A stretch of DNA of 16,884 nucleotides from JBBDWK01 sp040902885 (GTDB lineage: Bacteria; Acidobacteriota; Terriglobia; Bryobacterales; Bryobacteraceae). Positions 1-6,855 of this stretch are shown piece after piece (position 1 is the stretch's first letter; each line of letters starts with the position of its first letter). The position numbers and the translations under genes were made by a program. The notes under the pieces were generated by a model that made no database searches, was not told where the DNA came from, and saw nothing but the letters and a program-made list of their open reading frames with translations. The stretch is from NCBI GenBank assembly GCA_040902885.1, contig JBBDWK010000089.1, positions 1-16,884 on the forward strand, in the 5' to 3' direction.

Positions 1-210
1 AATCGTGATCGACATCAGTTCGGAACGCTGATCGCCATCCCTCGGAATCCGCACACGGAAGACGAGAGCGTTTAGAATGCTGAAGATCGCGGTGTTTGCG
101 CCGATTCCCAAGGCCAGGATAGTCACGGTTACGGCGGCAAAGCCGGGACTGCGCACAAATATCCGCAAGCTGTAGCGGATGTCTTGCCGAATCGATCCCA
201 TCGGCCACAT
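1..210 (-). CDS. ADOP-type FtsX/MacB-like permease, N-terminal fragment
   Basis: This is the first 70 codons of a membrane protein cut by the window edge. After a short cytoplasmic start it carries the pattern QDIRYSLRIFVRSPGFAAV, then a hydrophobic stretch with ALGIGANTAIFSILNAL. That is the characteristic opening of the large MacB/FtsX-like permeases that are abundant in Acidobacteriota (ADOP, acidobacterial duplicated orphan permeases), which usually have two FtsX domains and no ATPase gene beside them. The first transmembrane helix is at about residues 21-43. The ATG at 210 is used; a second in-frame ATG at 201 is equally possible, and an in-frame stop (217-219) rules out anything further upstream. 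No good Shine-Dalgarno is visible. The transported substrate cannot be told. Family assignment is firm, but domain number and completeness cannot be seen. Confidence 0.85.
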   Translation of the reverse strand, partial: MWPMGSIRQDIRYSLRIFVRSPGFAAVTVTILALGIGANTAIFSILNALVFRVRIPRDGDQRSELMSITI

Positions 211-459
211 TATCGTTCAAACCGTTCAAGGTCTTCAGAGGAATCTGTGGGTCATTGATACGTCCGAATGGCGGCCGGAAGCTCGGCTCGCGTAGCCGGC
301 GAACCCGATGGCCGGGAGTAGTGCAGGTTCCGGCATTCCTAAACGATCATTTCGGCCAAGTTCCGCGAGGCCGACTCGTGCGCCAAGGTCAGGTGAACGC
401 TACGGCGTTTACTCGGGATCTATTAGGAAGACTCAGCCGTGGGCCTTTCGCCGCAAAGG
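211..459. other. Intergenic region between the S9 peptidase and the ADOP permease
   Basis: This 249-base gap should hold the 3' end of the peptidase transcript and the control region of the permease, both on the minus strand. I see no gene in it. Two things are visible: a small stem-loop abutting the peptidase stop (444-459, five paired bases, no T-tract) and a 7-base direct repeat CGTTCAA at 214-220 and 223-229 just ahead of the permease start. Neither is strong enough to call a terminator or operator. No clear promoter was found. Confidence 0.4.
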
Positions 460-1962
460 TCATTTGCGCTCGGCAGGCATGTGTGAGCGGAAGTAGTCGA
501 TTGCTTTATTCAGATGCTGCTCAGTCAACCCGTCGTTGTCGATTCCGTGGCCCTGGCCGCGGTAAACAATCAACTCGGCCGGACGGCCCGCCTTGCGTAG
601 CGCATCGTAGAAGGCCAGCGTATCCAGATAGCGGCTCCCACCGCCTGGAATGCTGTCCTTATCTCCGATCATCAACAAGAGCGGGGTTTGTATGCGGTCC
701 ACGTGTTTCACTGGCGAAATGCGATCGTACAAGCCGGGAGAGTGTTCGGGTCTTTTACCGCCCAAGAAGTTCGGAATCGTATCGTCTCCTCTTGGCTGGT
801 TGGCTCGGTAGTATCCCAGCCAGTCCGCGACCCCAGCAAACGAAACCGCCGCGCGGAAGGCTGTGGTTTGCGTCAGAAGCTGATCGATGGCGCTCGCACC
901 GGTGCTGAAGCTGTAAAGGAACATCCGGTCCCGATCGACATCGCCCCGACCAACCAATTCCTCAACCCCGCTCATGACATCGTCAGTCAGCACTTCCACT
1001 GGGTCACGATCTTTTGCAGACCCGACGTAAGCGTCCCCAAAACTGGATATCGGAAACGCGAAGGGAGCCCGATGGTTCGGATAGAACACCGCAAAGCCGG
1101 CCTTCACGAAGGCGTAATTTCCTAGCAGTCCGATATTCAGGAAACGGTTCTGCCAGCCCGAATATGGATCGACGATGAGCGGAACCCGGCTCCGGCCGTT
1201 CGGGCGTGCCAGCACGCCTTGCAATTCCTCGCCATGCGTATTTTTCCAACGGACCACCTCCTGTGTCCAAGCCTCGCTCCACTTGGCTGTCTGCGGGTTC
1301 GGATCCCATAGCTGATAGACTTTGTCTGCCTTGTCCTTAATCCAGATCGCGCCATGGTGCGAAGAATCGCTCTGAACCCAAGCCACAACGTCATTGGCCG
1401 CGGCCAACCCGCCAAGCCCGCGGAGGGCGGCACTGCTGCTCATTTGCTCGAAACGCCCGTCCTGGCTTAAGCGGCCGAAGGCGATGTCGGCGCCGTTGCT
1501 CAAGAGCACCCAGAAAGACGTCGAGTCGGCTGCCCATTGATAGCCTCGAATCGGCAAATCCGAGACTTTCCGGGAATCGCTACTCTCCCCGTCACAGCGG
1601 CAGAATAGGTTCAAAGCTGTCTCTGGTCTCGCGGAGTCTAAATAAGCGATCTTCGCGCCGTCCGGGGATCGCATCACAACGGTGACTCGCGGCGTTCCCT
1701 TGACCTTAGGACTTTCTTCCGCCTTCGCAGATGGACGTGCGGCCGATCTCACGGCTTTCGCGTTCAATGAAGTCGCGATCTCCCAGTGGTCAGGGCCGAG
1801 CTTGAAGTACAACTCCGCGCCATCGGCTGAGAGCGCAAGTTCCCTGGGTACTTGAAGAGCTTGCAGTTGACGAATGGACTGTGCGGTTCCGACCCTGGCG
1901 AACAGGGCCAGCGTGATCGCGCAGGCAAGCGGACCACTCCTACGGATACGCCTCATGCCCAT
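460..1962 (-). CDS. Secreted S9-family (prolyl oligopeptidase-like) serine peptidase
   Basis: A 500-residue alpha/beta-hydrolase peptidase, probably exported. Residues 1-27 form a signal peptide (RIRR, hydrophobic core, TAQ). Residues about 30-235 resemble part of a beta-propeller, with blade-like phrases such as RSPDGAKIAYL (98-108). Residues about 245-497 are the peptidase S9 catalytic domain. The likely triad is Ser353 in the elbow SFSTG, Asp436 in GDKDSIP and His472 in GQGHG. Usual family elbows read GxSxGG, so the first glycine is replaced here by serine. The propeller part is short, since full S9 enzymes are commonly 650-700 residues. This suggests a dipeptidyl or acylaminoacyl peptidase-like enzyme with reduced gating, or a related esterase. 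The start at 1962 gives the signal peptide; Met3 is an alternative and no clear ribosome site is seen. The gene stands alone, next to a transposase. Confidence 0.88.
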   Translation of the reverse strand: MGMRRIRRSGPLACAITLALFARVGTAQSIRQLQALQVPRELALSADGAELYFKLGPDHWEIATSLNAKAVRSAARPSAKAEESPKVKGTPRVTVVMRSPDGAKIAYLDSARPETALNLFCRCDGESSDSRKVSDLPIRGYQWAADSTSFWVLLSNGADIAFGRLSQDGRFEQMSSSAALRGLGGLAAANDVVAWVQSDSSHHGAIWIKDKADKVYQLWDPNPQTAKWSEAWTQEVVRWKNTHGEELQGVLARPNGRSRVPLIVDPYSGWQNRFLNIGLLGNYAFVKAGFAVFYPNHRAPFAFPISSFGDAYVGSAKDRDPVEVLTDDVMSGVEELVGRGDVDRDRMFLYSFSTGASAIDQLLTQTTAFRAAVSFAGVADWLGYYRANQPRGDDTIPNFLGGKRPEHSPGLYDRISPVKHVDRIQTPLLLMIGDKDSIPGGGSRYLDTLAFYDALRKAGRPAELIVYRGQGHGIDNDGLTEQHLNKAIDYFRSHMPAERK

Positions 1963-2250
1963 CGAGTTTATCGGATGTCAGAGAACAGTGCCGTGCCAAT
2001 TCCGAACAGGGCCACGAACCTTACAAGGCTGTGAAGAGTGACCTCAACGACTTGCCGCGATAGATCGTCACTTGTCGCAGAGCGTTTACCAACCGCATCT
2101 CCTGGCGTGATCAACGTAGTTCCTCTCGGGAGTTTCGTTGAAATCCTGGCAGATCTCCGGAATAAGAGCAATAGCTTGTCGAGGCGGGACGGCGAGCCCC
2201 GTCTAGAAGCGGTTTATGGTAGAGATTTCGCCGCTACTCGCTTCTGCGCC
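1963..2250. other. Intergenic region between the S9 peptidase and the ISL3 transposase
   Basis: These 288 bases separate divergent genes and should contain the peptidase promoter and the left end of the insertion sequence. Short open frames exist on both strands (for example 1968-2171 minus, and a GTG-started extension of the transposase from 2038), but I recognise no domain in either. The transposase similarity I know begins at 2251. A GC-rich segment at 2183-2209 is a candidate left terminal repeat. No convincing promoter was found. Confidence 0.4.
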
Positions 2251-3360
2251 ATGGAACTGATCACGATTCTAAACGGCTGTCATCGCTTCAGGGGTTTTGT
2301 CTACCAGCACGCCCACTTCAGTGCCGACAAGAAGAGCATCGAAGTGGCCGTGCGACCTCGCAAGGGTGGTGTTGTGACTGTCGAAGAAGTTCCCTGGGCC
2401 GACGGCAAACGCACACTGACCAAAGCCTATATGCTTTTCCTAGCCCGTTGGGCGCGGCGGCTGTCATGGAAAGAGACGGCGGAGGCTTTTCGCACATCCT
2501 GGGACAAGGTTTTCGACGCAGTTGAGCATGTCGTTAGCTGGGGTCTGGAACACCGCACGCTCGGACAGATCGACGCCATCGGCGTCGATGAAATCCAATA
2601 CGCTAAGGGACACAACTATCTGACGCTCGTCTATCAGATCGACCTCGGCATCACGCGCCTGCTTTGGGTGGGCAAGGAAAGAACCATCGAATCCTTCCAA
2701 GGGTTCTTCACCGTCGTCGGCGAAGAAATCGCCTCGAAGATCGTCTTCGTCTGCTCCGACATGTGGGAGCCGTACCTGAAGGTAATCCGCGAGAAATGCT
2801 CCGAAGCCCTGCATATCCTCGACCGTTTTCACATCGTTGCCAAAATGAACAAGGCTCTCGATGAGGTCCGCGCCGGAGAATCGCGCCGCATGGCCCTGGA
2901 AGGTCTGGCTCCCGTGCTGAAGAAATCGCGCTGGCTACTGCTGAAGCGCGAAGAGAATCTGAGAACCGAACAGCGCTTCCGGCTACGCGATCTGCTCCGC
3001 TACAACCTGATGACCATCCGTGCTTACCTTCTTAAGGAAGCTTTTCAGCAGCTCTGGGATTACAACTCCCCAGTCTGGGCCGGAAAGTTCCTCGATGAGT
3101 GGTGCCGCCAAGTCATGCGGTCCCGCATCGAGCCCATGAAGAAGATCGCCCGATCATTGCGTCAACATCGCGAACTGATACTCAACTATTTTCGGGCTCA
3201 AAAACTGCTCTCAAGCGGCGTTGTCGAGGGTCTGAACAACAAAGCCAAAGTCACTATGAGAAAGTCCTACGGCTTTCGCACCTTCCGTGCTCTCGAACTC
3301 GCACTCTATCACTCGCTTGGCAAGCTGCCGGAGCCCGAATCCACCCACGAATTCTTCTGA
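2251..3360 (+). CDS. ISL3-family transposase lacking the N-terminal zinc ribbon
   Basis: A DDE transposase of the ISL3 family, 369 residues from the ATG at 2251. In order: a short N-terminal segment (MELITILNGCHRFRGFVY), a helix-turn-helix-like region at about 55-98 containing RLSWKETAEAFRTSW, and the catalytic domain. The probable DDE residues are Asp113 (GVDEIQ), Asp170 (CSDMW) and Glu326 (GVVEGLNNKAK). Close relatives that I recall are about 415 residues and carry a CxxC...CPxC zinc ribbon between VRPR and VEEVPWADGK. Here VRPRKGG (34-40) runs straight into VVTVEEVPW (41-49), so roughly 45 residues are absent without a frameshift. The reading frame is otherwise intact to the family-typical end PEPESTHEFF. 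A GTG at 2038 would lengthen the frame to 440 residues, but the added part resembles nothing in the family. DNA binding is probably impaired, so the element may be inactive. Confidence 0.88.
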   Translation: MELITILNGCHRFRGFVYQHAHFSADKKSIEVAVRPRKGGVVTVEEVPWADGKRTLTKAYMLFLARWARRLSWKETAEAFRTSWDKVFDAVEHVVSWGLEHRTLGQIDAIGVDEIQYAKGHNYLTLVYQIDLGITRLLWVGKERTIESFQGFFTVVGEEIASKIVFVCSDMWEPYLKVIREKCSEALHILDRFHIVAKMNKALDEVRAGESRRMALEGLAPVLKKSRWLLLKREENLRTEQRFRLRDLLRYNLMTIRAYLLKEAFQQLWDYNSPVWAGKFLDEWCRQVMRSRIEPMKKIARSLRQHRELILNYFRAQKLLSSGVVEGLNNKAKVTMRKSYGFRTFRALELALYHSLGKLPEPESTHEFF

Positions 3361-3364
3361 CGAA

Positions 3365-3376
3365 CCGGCGTGCCGG
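3365..3376. other. CCGGC palindrome in the convergent gap
   Basis: The 27 bases between the transposase stop and the aminotransferase stop contain CCGGC-GT-GCCGG, a perfect 5-base inverted repeat with a two-base centre. It could fold in the tail of either convergent transcript. There is no T-tract on either side, so it is not a textbook intrinsic terminator. It also overlaps the proposed right end of the insertion sequence. Confidence 0.3.
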
Positions 3377-3387
3377 CCTTCGCGGCG

Positions 3388-4572
3388 CTACTCCTTCAGA
3401 AACTGTTTGATAGAGCGTGTGGCTTGGCGGATGCGTTGTTCGTTTTCCACCAGCGCGAAGCGCACGAAGCCCTCGCCCAGGGGACCGAAGCCGATGCCCG
3501 GCGAGACCGCCACCAGCGCTTTCTCCATCAGCAGTTTGGCGAACTCGAGCGACCCCTGCGCGCGAAAGCGCTCCGGCACCTGCGCCCAGAGAAACATGGA
3601 GCCTTTCGGCGGCTCGACCGGCCAGCCCGCGGCATTCAGCCCGGAAACGAGCACGTCGCGGCGCTTCTGGTACATCGCGCAGATCTTGCGCGTTTCCTCT
3701 TCGCACTCGCGCAATCCGATGATGGCGGCAATCTGAATGGGCTGAAACACCCCATAGTCGAGATAGCTCTTGATCCGCGCGAGGGCGCCGATCATTTTGG
3801 GGTTTCCAAGGCAGAAGCCCACGCGCCAGCCCGCCATGTTGTAGCTCTTGGACATGGAGAAGATTTCGACCGCCACTTCCTTGGCGCCCTCCACCTGCAG
3901 GATACTGGGCGCGCGGTAGCCGTCGAAGCACAAGTCGGCGTAGGCGAAATCGTGCACGATCATGGACCCGTGGCGCCGCGCCAGCGCGACCACTTCCTTG
4001 AAGAAGTCCAGATCCACGCAAGTGGTGGTCGGGTTGTGCGGGAACGAGATCAGAATGAGCTTCGGCTTGCGCGTCGAAGTTTCGTAGAGATGCTCCAGTC
4101 CGTTCAGAAAGCTGGACGCGTCCGGCATGGGCAGCATGCACGCGTGCCCCTCCGCCATGATCACGCCGTACTGGTGAATGGGATACGCCGGGTTCGGAGA
4201 AACCACTGCATCGTCCGGACCTACCACCGCAAACAACAAATGAGCCAGCGCGTCCTTAGCGCCGATGGTGACGATGGCTTCCTTCTCCGGGTCCAGGTCC
4301 ACATCGTAATTGCGCTTGTAGCGCTTTACAATTTCCTGGCGAAGATGAGGAATCCCTTTGGATTGAGAATAGCGATGATTGCGCCGGTTGCGGGTGGCCT
4401 CGACCAGCTTGTTCACAATCGCCCGCGGCGTCGCGCCGTCCGGGTTGCCCATTCCCAGGTCGATCACATCCTGCTGCTCCGCGCGTGCCCGAGCCCTCAT
4501 CTCATTGATAACCGCGAAAACGTACGGCGGCAGCTTTCCAATGCGATAAAAGTCTTCGGAAGTCTCGGACAT
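3388..4572 (-). CDS. alaC: Glutamate-pyruvate aminotransferase, AlaC type
   Basis: A 394-residue fold-type I PLP enzyme that makes alanine from pyruvate and glutamate in the cytosol. It follows E. coli AlaC (YfdZ) almost end to end: KLPPYVFAVINE (13-24), GNPDGATP (42-49), SQSKGIPHLR (69-78), and SKSYNMAGWRVGF (241-253). Lys242 in the SKSYNMAGWR segment is the PLP-binding lysine. Asn180 (PHNPT), Asp208 and Tyr211 (VHDFAYAD) and Arg371 (FVRFALVEN) are the expected cofactor and carboxylate contacts. Length is normal and the C-terminus (IKQFLKE) is complete despite the transposase just beyond it. The ATG at 4572 lies only four bases after the ppa stop, within an A-tract, and has no clear ribosome site, so translation is probably coupled to ppa. 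Related LL-diaminopimelate or aspartate aminotransferases are less likely, given the AlaC-specific motifs. Confidence 0.93.
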   Translation of the reverse strand: MSETSEDFYRIGKLPPYVFAVINEMRARARAEQQDVIDLGMGNPDGATPRAIVNKLVEATRNRRNHRYSQSKGIPHLRQEIVKRYKRNYDVDLDPEKEAIVTIGAKDALAHLLFAVVGPDDAVVSPNPAYPIHQYGVIMAEGHACMLPMPDASSFLNGLEHLYETSTRKPKLILISFPHNPTTTCVDLDFFKEVVALARRHGSMIVHDFAYADLCFDGYRAPSILQVEGAKEVAVEIFSMSKSYNMAGWRVGFCLGNPKMIGALARIKSYLDYGVFQPIQIAAIIGLRECEEETRKICAMYQKRRDVLVSGLNAAGWPVEPPKGSMFLWAQVPERFRAQGSLEFAKLLMEKALVAVSPGIGFGPLGEGFVRFALVENEQRIRQATRSIKQFLKE

Positions 4573-4576
4573 TTTT

Positions 4577-5125
4577 TTATTCTACGCGACCTGCCGCCGG
4601 AGCGCCCCGCTGCTTCATCTCCAGATAGGCGCGGCGGCTCTCCACGATCGCCTTGCGGGCTTCTTTTGGACCCTGCCAGCCCTGGAGGCGAGTCTGCCTC
4701 CCTTCCAGCTCTTTGTATATGGTGAAGAAGTGCTCGATCTCCCGCCGCACGTGCGAGAAGATCTGATCGAGCGTGTGAATCTGGTCGTAGCGCGGGTTGC
4801 GATTCGGAACCGCCAGGATCTTCTGATCCGCTTCGGTGTTGTCGATCATGTCGAGCATGCCCACCGGACGCACCTCGATCATGCAGCCTGGGAAGCTGGG
4901 CTCGCCCACCAGAACCAGCACATCCATGGGGTCGCCATCGTCGGCGGTGGTTCCGGGAATGAAGCCGTAATCGCCGGGATAGTGCATGGGCGAGTAAAGC
5001 GCGCGATCCAGGCGGAAGACACCCAGGTTTCCGTCATATTCGTACTTATTGGCGGAGTTCTTGGGGATCTCGACAATCATCCGGACAAGCTCCGGACACT
5101 CCGGCCCCGGGTCCAGATCGTACAG
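4577..5125 (-). CDS. ppa: Family I inorganic pyrophosphatase, probable CTG start
   Basis: This cytosolic enzyme splits pyrophosphate to phosphate, pulling biosynthetic reactions forward. Motifs are EIPKNSANKYEYD, RALYSPMHYPGDYGFIPGT and the signature DGDPMDVLVLV with its metal-binding aspartates, then DMIDNTEADQKI and HFFTIYKELEG. The expected catalytic Lys, Glu, Asp and Tyr positions are filled. Start choice is unusual. Family members begin about 15-20 residues before the EIPK motif, yet no ATG, GTG or TTG lies there. A CTG at 5123-5125 is preceded, seven bases upstream, by GGAGAG (5133-5138), and gives a normal 182-residue protein starting YDLDPGPECPE. Alternatives are an ATG at 5194 inside dnaJ (205 residues), ATT at 5152, or ATG at 5080, which is probably too short. 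The gene follows dnaJ by 16 bases and precedes alaC by four. Function is certain and the start is not. Confidence 0.9.
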   Translation of the reverse strand: MYDLDPGPECPELVRMIVEIPKNSANKYEYDGNLGVFRLDRALYSPMHYPGDYGFIPGTTADDGDPMDVLVLVGEPSFPGCMIEVRPVGMLDMIDNTEADQKILAVPNRNPRYDQIHTLDQIFSHVRREIEHFFTIYKELEGRQTRLQGWQGPKEARKAIVESRRAYLEMKQRGAPAAGRVE

Positions 5126-5132
5126 CGATGGG

Positions 5133-5138
5133 CTCTCC
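5133..5138 (-). promoter_or_regulatory. Ribosome binding site that decides the ppa start
   Basis: GGAGAG on the minus strand lies between the dnaJ stop (5142-5144) and a CTG codon at 5123-5125, with seven bases between motif and codon. It is the only good Shine-Dalgarno in the area and fits no ATG, GTG or TTG in the ppa frame. Confidence 0.55.
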
Positions 5139-5141
5139 GGT

Positions 5142-6269
5142 TTAGAGGAAATAGTCCTTAACCTTTTCGAACAGACCTTTTTCAGCGGGTTCATTCTCGA
5201 TCGGCAGCGTCTCGGCAAGCTGCTCGAAGAGTTTCTTCTGATCGCGCGTCAACCGCGATGGCACTTTGACGTTGATGTGTACATACAGGTCGCCGCGCCC
5301 ATGGCCGTTGACGTGCGCAACGCCCTGATTGCGAAGCTTGAACCGGGCGCCGTGCTGGGTGCTCTCCGGGATAACCAGGGTGTGCGGGCCGCCCAAAGTG
5401 GGAACGCTGATCTCGGTGCCCAGCGCCGCCTGCGCGATGTTGACCGGAATGGTGCAGTGCAAGTCGCTCTGCTGCCGCTCGAAGAAGGGATGCTCCTTCA
5501 CCGCCAGGACCACATACAGGTCCCCCGAAGGACCCCCGTTCACGCCCGCGCCGCCTTCCTGCTGCAGGCGCAGGTGCGTGCCGTTGTCCACTCCCGCCGG
5601 AATCTCTACCTTGATCTTGCGCTGCGTCTGCCGCATGCCCTGGCCGCGGCAGTCCCGGCATGGGTTGCGGACGATTTTGCCCGCGCCCCCGCAGTGGCTG
5701 CAGGTGCGGCGGATCGAGAGGAAGCTCTGCTGATAATAGACCTCTCCACGGCCGTGGCAGGTGGGACAGGCGACCGGTTCCGTGCCCGGTTCGGCGCCTT
5801 TGCCGCTGCACCTCTCGCAAGTGCGCATGGCCGGTACCTGGATCTCCACGCTGGTTCCGAAAACGGCGTCTTCGAAGGAAATTTCCAGATCGTAGCGGAT
5901 GTCGTCGCCGCGCTGCGCCCGGCTGCGCCGCCGGCCTCCGCCGCCCCCGAAGATATCGCCGAAGCCGAAAAGGTCGCCGAGGATGTCGCTGAAATCCGAG
6001 AAGGCGTTGGGATCGAAGCCACCTGCCGTGGAGTTCGCCACGCCCTGATGGCCGAAGCGATCATAGGCCGCTCGCTTCTGGACGTCGCTGAGCACACTAT
6101 ACGCTTCCGCGGCCTCTTTGAACTTCTCCTCGGCCTCATGGTCGCCGGGATTGCGGTCCGGGTGGTGCTTGAGCGCCAGTTTCCGGTAGGCGCTCTTCAC
6201 CTCCTGGTCTCCCGCCTCGCGGTTGACGCCCAGTATCTCGTAATAATCTCGCTTTGACACCGTATTCAC
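5142..6269 (-). CDS. dnaJ: Chaperone protein DnaJ (Hsp40)
   Basis: A 375-residue type I Hsp40 that stimulates DnaK ATPase activity and delivers unfolded clients. All domains are present: J domain 5-70 with the HPD motif at 36-38, a Gly/Phe-rich linker at about 72-113 (GDLFGFGDIFGGGGG), a zinc domain with four repeats (CERCSGKG, CPTCHGRG, CSHCGGAG, CRDCRGQG), then the C-terminal substrate-binding domains ending EKVKDYFL. The start is GTG at 6269, preceded by AGGAAG (6279-6284) at nine bases, which overlaps the grpE stop; a second in-frame GTG lies three codons later. It is the third gene of the hrcA-grpE-dnaJ cluster, 13 bases after grpE, with ppa 16 bases downstream. No dnaK lies in the window, so the partner is encoded elsewhere. 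Confidence 0.97.
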   Translation of the reverse strand: MNTVSKRDYYEILGVNREAGDQEVKSAYRKLALKHHPDRNPGDHEAEEKFKEAAEAYSVLSDVQKRAAYDRFGHQGVANSTAGGFDPNAFSDFSDILGDLFGFGDIFGGGGGRRRSRAQRGDDIRYDLEISFEDAVFGTSVEIQVPAMRTCERCSGKGAEPGTEPVACPTCHGRGEVYYQQSFLSIRRTCSHCGGAGKIVRNPCRDCRGQGMRQTQRKIKVEIPAGVDNGTHLRLQQEGGAGVNGGPSGDLYVVLAVKEHPFFERQQSDLHCTIPVNIAQAALGTEISVPTLGGPHTLVIPESTQHGARFKLRNQGVAHVNGHGRGDLYVHINVKVPSRLTRDQKKLFEQLAETLPIENEPAEKGLFEKVKDYFL

Positions 6270-6278
6270 TAATCTAAT

Positions 6279-6284
6279 CTTCCT
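6279..6284 (-). promoter_or_regulatory. dnaJ ribosome binding site
   Basis: AGGAAG on the minus strand, nine bases before the GTG start of dnaJ. It overlaps the TAG stop of grpE (6283-6285), which suggests coupled translation of the two co-chaperones. Confidence 0.6.
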
Positions 6285-6825
6285 AGGAAGGCTTTACCGC
6301 AACGCGCACCATGGACGGGCGCAACAGCTTGCCTTTGAAATTGTACCCCCGCTGGAACTCTCCCAGCACGGTCTGATCCTCGGCTTCCTCGGACGGGACG
6401 CGCTCAACGGCCTGATGCTGGTAGGGATCGAACTTCCGTCCCGCCGCCTGAATCGGTTCCAGGCCCAGCTTTTGGAGCGTGTCCTGGAGCCGCTGATGAA
6501 TCAACTCGATCCCTTTGACATACTCCTTATCGGCCGACTCAACCTTGAGAGCGCGCTCGAAGTCGTCCAGAATCGGCAAAATCTCCCGGACAACCTCCAT
6601 GCCGGCGTATTGGACGAACTCCGTCCGCTCCTTCTCGGCCCGGCGGCGGAAATTGTCGAATTCGGCCTGGCGCCGCAGGAGCCGGTCCTGGAAATCCGCC
6701 TTTTCGCCGATCAGCCGGTCGCGCTCGGCGGCGAGAGCCTCGAGTTTCGCCGATTCATCGACCACCGCGGGCGACTCCTCGGTGGCAACAGAAGGTGGAT
6801 TGTCTTCCCGATTCTCCGTACTCAC
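6283..6825 (-). CDS. grpE: Nucleotide exchange factor GrpE
   Basis: A 180-residue cytosolic co-chaperone that releases ADP from DnaK. Layout is typical: an acidic, disordered N-terminus (1-25), a long coiled coil at about 25-75 (KLEALAAERDRL, RRQAEFDNFRRRAEKER), then a four-helix and beta-wing region. Family patterns include ILPILDDFERAL (82-93), FDPYQHQAV and the C-terminal stretch VLGEFQRGYNFKGKLLRPSMVRVA. The start is GTG at 6825 (protein STENREDN), with no strong ribosome site. It follows hrcA by 30 bases that contain a short stem-loop, and lies 13 bases ahead of dnaJ. It is complete, of normal length, and almost certainly co-transcribed with its neighbours. Confidence 0.96.
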   Translation of the reverse strand: MSTENREDNPPSVATEESPAVVDESAKLEALAAERDRLIGEKADFQDRLLRRQAEFDNFRRRAEKERTEFVQYAGMEVVREILPILDDFERALKVESADKEYVKGIELIHQRLQDTLQKLGLEPIQAAGRKFDPYQHQAVERVPSEEAEDQTVLGEFQRGYNFKGKLLRPSMVRVAVKPS

Positions 6826-6839
6826 AATTTTAGATTAGC

Positions 6840-6855
6840 AAAAGCGCCCGCTTTT
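6840..6855 (-). other. Stem-loop between hrcA and grpE
   Basis: Immediately after the hrcA stop (6856-6858) the minus strand reads AAAAGCGGGCGCTTTT, a perfect 7-base inverted repeat around two central bases. As RNA it would form six A/G-C pairs with a GGGC loop, followed by GCUAAUC. It resembles a weak intrinsic terminator or a processing site, and could lower grpE-dnaJ expression relative to hrcA. Confidence 0.45.

Larger units (their letters stand above)
2183..3377 (+). mobile_element. Possible ISL3-family insertion sequence, ends uncertain
   Basis: The transposase at 2251-3360 must belong to an insertion sequence, but its ends are not obvious. The best candidate is an imperfect inverted pair: 2183-2209 on the left and 3354-3377 on the right. 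With gaps, both share the outline GxCGGxACGxCG followed by CGTC and AGAAG. The flanking octamers CTTGTCGA (2175-2182) and CTTCGCGG (3378-3385) agree at only five of eight positions, so no convincing target duplication is present. The right side is tight, because the stop of the neighbouring aminotransferase lies only 27 bases after the transposase stop. The element is probably old and decayed at its ends. Confidence 0.3.

Noticed and set aside
214..229. Tandem CGTTCAA repeat ahead of the ADOP permease
   Set aside because: Only two 7-base copies; too short to call an operator without comparison.
444..459. Stem-loop next to the S9 peptidase stop
   Set aside because: Only five continuous pairs and no T-tract; not convincing as a terminator.
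1968..2171. 67-residue minus-strand frame upstream of the peptidase
   Set aside because: No recognisable domain or ribosome site, and it lies in the likely control region; kept as intergenic.
2038..2250. GTG-started N-terminal extension of the transposase frame
   Set aside because: The added 71 residues look unlike any ISL3 N-terminus and lack a ribosome site; family similarity starts at the ATG at 2251.
4571..4580. A/T homopolymer at the ppa-alaC junction as a frameshift site
   Set aside because: The two proteins are separate families with normal ends; the tract only holds the stop and start codons.
3370..4725. 451-residue plus-strand frame
   Set aside because: Antisense to alaC and the end of ppa; no recognisable motifs.
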